A stretch of DNA of 64,000 nucleotides from Pictodentalium vernedei (lineage: Eukaryota; Mollusca; Scaphopoda; Dentaliida; Dentaliidae): assembly GCA_031216915.1 (NCBI GenBank), contig CM062289.1:18826520-18890519 (forward strand). Reading direction: 5' to 3'. Within the stretch, counting starts at the first letter, position 1, and every line of letters starts with the position of its first letter. Below the pieces are notes generated by a model. It was given only the letters and a program-made list of their open reading frames with translations, was not told the DNA's origin and did no database searches. The translations under genes and the position numbers were made by a program. This document shows positions 57,544 through 64,000 of the stretch, one piece after another.

Positions 57544-57785
57544 TTAACCCTTTACCCAACGTAACGGCCAAAACCGGCCAGCGCTATTCTCAAAAATCGC
57601 CAATTAATTTTCACTATTTTTTTCATTTTTTGTCTCAAAAACATAGGTTATGACCCCTCATTGGAACGAGCTCGTTCCAACGAGGGCTCATAACCTATGT
57701 TTTTGAGACAAAAAATGAAAAAAAATAGTTATTCAAGAATTTTTTTTGCAAGTGTCGTCTGCTTTCACGTTAGGTAAAGGGTTAA
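57544..57785. mobile_element. piggyBac-like TTAA MITE, core type A
   Basis: TTAACCCTTTACCCAAC and GGTAAAGGGTTAA ends. The core palindrome has a shortened centre (GAACGAGCTCGTTCC). Confidence 0.92.
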
Positions 57786-58456
57786 AAATAGTCCGTCAAC
57801 GATTTCTGTTCCGCGCATATGTAGATGGGGATTTCATAGAACAGACGTGTAATAAAATGGAGGTTTGATCTCATTGTGTACCAGCATGTCTCACGTACCG
57901 CGTCACCTTGAATATGCACTGCATGCATGACGCGATTGGAACCAGCTTGCGGAGTCATTAATAAACATTATACTGGATGTCATTTTTGCACGACATGCTT
58001 CGAGAAACCAAAAAGTATCGTTGGTGACACATTGTGAAGTCCTGACATATTTTGTATTTTTCAAAAATTCGAGTGACGAGTGCATATATGTTAAAGATAA
58101 GGCGTTGCGGGTGAATTGTTTATGTGGTAATTCTAAAGCATCCGAGCGCATTATTCCTGGAGTGTCGGGGAGAATGAATGACTGGGAAATGTTTTACAAT
58201 TCACTCTTAATCTGAAATCATTTTTGGCTGTATTTCAAGCCCCCGACCATCCGCGTGCGTTTGTGGGAGGGGAAGGGGTGCGTTTATGTGTATTCTTTTA
58301 GTCAAATCATACAAAAATGAATATTAATGGACCGACTCATTGAGCATGTTCCATTGATATCCATATTTATATGGTTTAACCCTTTTACCGACACGTCCAC
58401 TTTAGCCATATTTGGAGAACATCTATGTACGCCTGTATGCGAGGACGGTTTTAGGT
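57786..58456. other. no gene recognised
   Basis: TTTAACCCTTTTACCGACAC at 58376-58395 resembles a lone TTAA-MITE end. Nothing else recognised. Confidence 0.5.
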
Positions 58457-59404
58457 GCTATATAAGTAAGGGGAGTTTGTTTACTTAGAAGTTTCCACCT
58501 CTGATATTTCATATCTTCGAATTAAATATACACAAATAATACACCAAAATAAAGGTTTGATTGTATAGAAGACGAAAAATATATGACATCAACTCACAGA
58601 GTTCACAGCAAGCAACAATGGTTCCTAAAAGTCTGCAACCTTATTCGTACCAGAACCGATAAAAAAATATTTCAGGCAAACAACTTGTGGCCAAATATGC
58701 TTCAGATATCCAATAACAAAACTAGGACATCAAAATTCTTCAAAACGCAGAAACAGAGCAGCGTAGGGGGTAAATTCCAAAACCGTTGTCTTGGTTTACA
58801 TTTTAGGTTCATTACGGTTTCCGGTAAAAGGTCATCGGAGCGAAAACGCATTGATATACAATGCCATCTAAAATCAAATAATGAGAAAGATCGCCTTAAT
58901 ACAGGCATACCGTTATTATATCAAAACTGCATAGTTACCATATTCTATGCAAGGTATCATGACACCTGGTGTAATTTCCTAGAATTACGATTTTGTTTTT
59001 CGATAGAAATTCGTGATATCGAGTGATTTGCGTATGTCCGTCGAACATGGAATCCATCTTCAATAAAAAATGCAGACAGTGTTTTCCTTTCCCCAAATGC
59101 TCTCCTATCGCTGAATCCTAAAGGATTTTGAATGCCTATCTTTGTTCTTGGATATCTAAAGCACATTTGGCCACAAGTTGCTCTCCTGAAATATTATTTT
59201 ATTATCAGTTCAGGTACAAATACGGTAGCAGACTTCCTGGAACTATTGGTGCCTGGTGCCAATTCGGTGAGTTGACTGCATTTGTTTTTCGTGTTCTCAA
59301 AATCTTAATTTTGGTGTATAATTTGTGTGTATTTGATTTTGAATTTAAGGAATATCAGAGGTGGGAATTTCAAAGTAAACAAATCTTTCTTACTTATATA
59401 TCAC
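58457..59404. mobile_element. TIR element of about 950 bp, roughly 97-bp inverted ends
   Basis: Left end 58457-58553 (GCTATATAAGTAAGGGGAGT, CCACCTCTGATATT, TTATTTGTGTA-type text in reverse) is mirrored at 59309-59404 (AATATCAGAGGTGGGAATTT, CTTACTTATATATC). Target duplication not resolved. Confidence 0.8.
58583..59026 (+). CDS. uncharacterised open frame inside the TIR element
   Basis: 147 codons from ATG, basic and Asn/Lys-rich (RTRTDKKIF, SGKRSSERKR). I recognise no transposase motif or known domain. It fills about half of the space between the inverted ends, so it may be a remnant of the element's own protein or a chance frame. The minus strand also has short open frames here (58702-58908, 58957-59166), so strand is not certain. 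Low confidence that it is a gene. Confidence 0.25.
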   Translation: MTSTHRVHSKQQWFLKVCNLIRTRTDKKIFQANNLWPNMLQISNNKTRTSKFFKTQKQSSVGGKFQNRCLGLHFRFITVSGKRSSERKRIDIQCHLKSNNEKDRLNTGIPLLYQNCIVTIFYARYHDTWCNFLELRFCFSIEIRDIE

Positions 59405-59430
59405 CTTAATAACATTTATGACAAACTTAA

Positions 59431-59499
59431 AACTCTATCATCTGATGAATTGTTGGAAAGGGCTCTCTGAGCCCTTTCCAACAATTAATCAGCTGATAG
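59431..59499. repeat. palindrome, about 30-bp arms
   Basis: CTGATGAATTGTTGGAAAGG then GCTC, loop TCT, and the mirror ending AACAATTAATCAGCTGATAG. Confidence 0.92.
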
Positions 59500-60206
59500 G
59501 TTTGATCTGTGCATACCAGAACATACAGATAGTCACAATAAAATAGGAGACAATAGTCGGTTTCGTCAGCGTAAGTGTTAACTGAGTATGTTCAAAGATG
59601 TTTTATAGTCAGGCTTATTTTGGCTAATGTCTGCCCGCTATTTTGGGTAAGCGTGTAATCCCAAGGATTAAGGATCTTTTGGAGGTTGCTAAGAAATGTG
59701 TGGACGTATCGGTGTGTCTGTAATTACGTGCTAATGTGAAATAAGTAAAGGATAAATCCAATGTCGAGGCTCCTATCTTTATCATTCAAATCTTTAACAT
59801 GGACCTAAATCTGCGACCCTATTCCCAACTCTCAGCAAGAATGCAGGTGTTTTGTTGCGCATTTTTCGCGCCAAGGAGTCGAACGTGAGATATCAATGGG
59901 ATGGGGCGGGTGGGGAAGGCAATTAATGTCATTGAGATCAGATAATTTAATTGCAAAGATTTATTTTCAGAAAAATTCAAAAAGGTAAAATATAAGAAAT
60001 GCAGTGAGAAGTAATAAGCGATACCAATGTAAATGCATCAGAGTACGTTTTTGTTCTAAATATGTTAGTAGTATATCAGGTTCTTACTGGTCACTTTTTG
60101 AAAGTACTCGGTGTCGAACCCCGCTGGGCATAGGAGGCGCCTATAGATTTGCATGAATGTGCAAAAGTGACGTCGTGGGTTGTGAAGGGTAGTAGTGTGA
60201 ACAGTC
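59500..60206. other. no recognised feature
   Basis: No coding sequence or repeat recognised. Confidence 0.5.
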
Positions 60207-60700
60207 ATGTTTTGAATATCCTTTTACATTTTGTTGGATGGTATATACTATGTTTTGAATATCCTTTTATATTTTGATGGGTGGTATATACTATGTTTTT
60301 AGTGTCTTTTTATATTTTGATGGGTGGTATATACTATGTTTTGAATATCTTTTTATATTTTGATGATGGTGTCTACTATGTTTTGAACATCCTTCTACAC
60401 TTTGATGGGTGGTATAGACTATGTTTTAAATATCCTTTTATATTTTGATGGGTGGTATATGCTAGGTTTTGAATGTCTTTTTATATTTTAATGGGTGGTA
60501 TATACTATGTTTTGAATGTCTTTTTATATTTCGATGGGTGGTATATACTATGTTCTGAATGTCTTTTTATTTTTTGATGTGTGGTATATGCTCTGTTTTG
60601 AATGTCTTTTTATATTTTGATGGGTGGTATATACTATGTTTTGAATGTCTTTTTATATTTTGATGGGTGGTATATACTATGTTTTGAATATCCTTTTTTA
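60207..60700 (+). repeat. 43-bp minisatellite, block 1
   Basis: Unit TATGTTTTGAATATCCTTTT then ATATTTTGATGGGTGGTATATAC, about 11 copies, many with GAATGTC or GAATATC variants. Block 1 is more variable than blocks 2 and 3. Confidence 0.95.
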
Positions 60701-61387
60701 TTATATGCTTTCTTAAAAGAAAGCGAGAAATTTTTAACCAATATTTTTCACATCTATCGTCACGATAGATATAAGGGAATATCCCTCTGTAGATTAATCG
60801 AATCACGCAAGAAAATTAGAATGAAATTACTCCGCCGACGAACATTATTTTATATGTCCAATACACGCAGCACCGGTAAATGTGTATTTTAGCTCGTCTC
60901 AAAGTAACAAAATTAGTGTTGCAAATAGTCCAAAAAGGAAGTACAAGAAAATCCGACTCATCGATAGTGACAGTGACAGTGATTGATAAATATGCGAAAA
61001 ACAGTTTGAAAATTTGAAAAATCCTCCTTCGTCCTTCATTGAACATTTTGTGAACTGTGTCATGTTTGTGCACTTTTGTTATTTTGAATAAATATGCCAC
61101 CCATTGTTTTTGGGGGAATGTCATAAACCACTTTCACACATGTTCATTGATTCTGTGTGCGTAACTGACAATATAGCCATTTTCGAAGGGGATTTATGCG
61201 GAACTATTTTGTTGTGTGGTAGTTTGCTTTTGAAATCGGGGCCAATAAGTAAATGGGTCAGCCCCGTCAGCTGATTTTTGTTGACATTGCCATCATTTTC
61301 TCCACCTCCGGTTTTTGATTGCAATGAAAACACCACATTACCTCTTTTAATCGCAACAAAAACAATGCAACACATATAATAAAAAGA
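60701..61387. other. unique sequence between array blocks
   Basis: No gene recognised. TTTTTGTTGACATTG and CACACAT-type text only. A small hairpin CTATCGTCACGATAG at 60754-60768. Confidence 0.5.
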
Positions 61388-61552
61388 ATACTTACTGTTT
61401 TTGAGTGAGTATCGGAATTATCTCATTCGTGGCTGCAATGAATTTATTTTTTCACTCGTGGCTTTCAGCTACTCGTGAAAACTAATATTCCTTTGCAGCC
61501 ACTCAGAAGATAATTCCGATACTCATGCAAAAACAGTAGGTATCCTTTATAT
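61388..61552. repeat. hairpin bordering array block 2
   Basis: ATACTTACTGTTTTTGAGTG then AGTATCGGAATTATCT, mirrored by AGATAATTCCGATACTCATG then CAAAAACAGTAGGTAT. The array resumes a few bases after it. Confidence 0.85.
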
Positions 61553-62217
61553 ATTTTGATGGGTGGTATATACTATGTTTTGAATATCCTTTTATATTTT
61601 GATGGGTGATATATACTATGTTTTGAATATCTTTTTATATTTTGATGGGTGATATATACTATGTTTTGAATATCTTTTTATATTTTGATGGGTGGTATAT
61701 ACTATGTTTTGAATATCCTTTTATATTTTGATGGGTGGTATATACTATGTTTTGAATATCCTTTTTTATTTTGATGGGTGGTATATACTGTGTTTTGAAT
61801 ATCCTTTTATATTTTGATGGGTGGTATATACTATGTTTTGAATATCCTTTTATATTTTGATGGATCGTATATACTATGTTTTAAATATACTTTTTTATTT
61901 TGATGGGTGGTATATACTATGTTTTGAATATCCTTTTATATTTTGATGGGTGGTATATACGATGTTTTGAATATCCTTTTTTATTTTGATGGGTGGTATA
62001 TACTATGTTTTGAATATCCTTTTATATTTTGATGGGTGGTATATACTATGTTTTGAATATCCTTTTATATTTTGATGGGTGATATATACTATGTTTTGAA
62101 TATCTTTTTATATTTTGATGGATCGTATATACTATGTTTTAAATATCCTTTTATATTTTGATGGGTGGTATATACTATGTTTTGAATATCCTTTTGTATT
62201 TTGATGGGTGGTATATA
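61548..62217 (+). repeat. 43-bp minisatellite, block 2
   Basis: About 15-16 units of the same 43-bp sequence, closely similar to each other. Confidence 0.96.
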
Positions 62218-62227
62218 TATAGAAAAA

Positions 62228-62360
62228 ACATATAGTGTTTTCAAGTAAACAATTTATTCTACGAGTAGGATTAAGAATGAAACTGACGAGCCTCTGGCAA
62301 GTCAGTTTTATTCTTAATCCTATGAGTAGAATAATTTTTTTACTTGAAAACACTATACGT
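62228..62360. repeat. hairpin bordering array block 2 on the right
   Basis: ATATAGTGTTTTCAAGTAAA..GGATTAAGAATGAAACTGAC and its mirror TTTTATTCTTAATCCT..TTTACTTGAAAACACTATA. Confidence 0.9.
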
Positions 62361-62988
62361 TTATTTTGTTTATCCCATAAATCTTTTACAAACCAGTCGC
62401 GGCAAAATCGTGCTGTTATTTGCGTCAAAACATAGCACGAAGTGAGGAGTACACTGGTCCATTTCGATCAACAAGAAAACATTGCAAAAAATAAACAAGG
62501 CACAATGATACATTTGTGTCTAAAAATAATTCCCCAACAAACATCAGCTAAACTTGCAAAATTGCTTTATTAAATGAACGATCTCTATTCTTTTGTACTG
62601 ACAATGTGAAATACTTTCAAAACTTTTAAAGAAAAAAACAATTGAACTGTTAATTATGCTGCATTACAATATGAACATGTAGCATTGAGTGGGTGAGAGC
62701 AATTGGGCCACTTTCAAAGCAGGTCATGAATGTCAGTTCATTTTTGTATATTGATGTTTAAAGTGTTAATGTTTATACTATTTCCGAGAAATAAACTATT
62801 CAATAATGTGCTTGGATTCGAGAGGTCAGTATGCTGCAAATGGAAGTCGTTAATGTTAACACTTGTGCCACCATTTCGTTCTAATGATGACATAGTTGTT
62901 GCAGTTACCTGAGATTCATGGTTTCAACAGCATGTGATAAAGGTGTGTTCAAATTATTTTGACAATGTGTGAATTCAGTTGTATTGGC
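62361..62988. other. unique sequence
   Basis: No gene recognised. Confidence 0.5.
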
Positions 62989-63167
62989 ATTGCGCAGTGT
63001 ACTTAGTGTTGCGTGTTACTGTGCTGAGGGGTGAGATAAGGTTACTCATTGTACAGTGTACTTAGTGTTGAGTGTTGCTGTACTGGGAGGAGAGGTAAGG
63101 TTACTCATTGTGCAGTGTACTTAGTGTTGCGTGTTACTGTGCTGAGAGGAGAGATAAGGTTACTCAT
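62989..63167 (+). repeat. tandem repeat, about 60-bp unit, 3 copies
   Basis: CAGTGTACTTAGTGTTG..GTGTT, then GGAGAGATAAGGTTACTCAT recurs at about 62994, 63054 and 63114. Confidence 0.92.
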
Positions 63168-63301
63168 AATTAAAGAACATCGTTTAAGTGATGATCGTCA
63201 CTTTGTTTCCACAGATTTCTGACACGCATAATCAGGTCAAGATATCCTGATCTTTCAAATGGAATGCCAGATGTCAACATAGTATAGTCTGTTTCCAATC
63301 C

Positions 63302-63363
63302 CCTACTAGGGTGATAAATTTTTCATGTGTTAAACCAATGGGAAAAATTTATCACCCCACTAG
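63302..63363. repeat. hairpin
   Basis: CCTACTAGGGTGATAAATTT / AAATTTATCACCCCACTAGG around ATGTGTTAAACCAATGG. Confidence 0.88.
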
Positions 63364-63419
63364 GTGATTAAAGCAAAAATTTACCCAAGGCTTCAGTTGT
63401 TGGAATAAATTGCTACTTA

Positions 63420-64000
63420 TGGGATAAACTATGTTTTGAATGTCCTTTTATGTTTTGATGGACAGTTTATACTATGTTTTGAATATCCTTTTATATTTTG
63501 ATGGGTGGTATATACTATGTTTTGAAATCCTTTTATATTTTGATGGGTGTTATATACTTTGTTTTGAATATCCTTTTATATTTTGATGGGTGGTATATAC
63601 TATGTTTTGAATATCCCTTTTTATTTTGATGGGTGGTATATACTATATTTTGAATATCCTTTTACATTTTGATGGGTGGTATATACTATGTTTTGAATAT
63701 CCTTTTATATTTTGATGGGTGATATATACTATGTTTTGAATATCCTTTTATATTTTGATGGGTGGTATATACTATGTTTTTAATGTATTTTTATATCTTG
63801 ATGGGTGGTATATACTATGTTTGAAATCCTTTTATATTTTGATGGGTGGAATATACTTTGTTTGAATATCCTTTTATATTTTGATGGGTGGTATATACTA
63901 TGTTTTGAATATCATTTTATATCTTGATGGGTGGAATATACTTTGTTTGAATATCCTTTTATATTTTGATGGGTGGTATATACTATGTTTTGAATATCCT
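63420..64000 (+). repeat. 43-bp minisatellite, block 3, runs off the window
   Basis: About 13-14 units of the same sequence, some with one- to two-base deletions (TTTGAAATCC, TGTTTGAATATCC). The array continues past the right edge. Confidence 0.95.

Overview
This window reads as intergenic, transposon-dense DNA from an animal, most likely a marine invertebrate. The signs are DIRS-type and Ty3/gypsy retroelement remains, Tc1-like DD34E transposons, Pol III SINEs with tRNA-derived or 5S-rRNA-derived heads, many hairpin MITEs, and minisatellites and tetranucleotide runs. I could not fix the phylum from sequence alone. I recognise no host protein-coding gene, no intact tRNA or rRNA gene and no CRISPR array. 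Every long open frame I could assign belongs to a decayed mobile element or is a by-product of a repeat.

Layout. 1-2527: 3' part of a tyrosine-recombinase (DIRS/PAT/Ngaro-type) retroelement with split direct repeats. 2.6-7.2 kb: a TTAA MITE, a 46-bp satellite and degenerate tandem repeats. 7.4-8.9 kb: a broken Ty3/gypsy protease-reverse transcriptase on the minus strand. 9.3-12.7 kb: a hAT-type MITE carrying a nested TA MITE, then three SINEs and more MITEs. 13.75-14.8 kb: a broken Tc1-like transposase. 15-21 kb: MITEs and hairpins. 22-23.6 kb: a 1.4-kb element with about 470-bp inverted arms, inserted in a TTAA hairpin MITE. 23.7-26.1 kb: 5S-headed and tRNA-headed SINEs. 28.5-30.0 and 35.5-37.0 kb: two copies of one Tc1-like family, the second almost intact. 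31-34 and 38-41 kb: SINE clusters and a 638-bp TA MITE built from CCGGAT/ATCCGG words. 42.8-45.5 kb: a 2.7-kb foldback element with about 1.15-kb arms. 46-59.5 kb: SINEs, hAT-like and TTAA MITEs and other TIR elements. 60.2-64 kb: a 43-bp minisatellite in three blocks running off the right edge.

The most informative features are these. (1) A modular SINE system: three kinds of head (two tRNA-like, one 5S-like) combine with a common body and two alternative tails. (2) About 16 piggyBac-like MITEs with TTAA targets; two have in-window empty sites. (3) Three copies of a 68-bp element that is almost entirely palindrome, each with a matching 4-bp target duplication. (4) Several nested insertions that give a relative history of activity.

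All calls come from reading the sequence by eye. Superfamily names rest on terminal motifs and target duplications, not on database searches.
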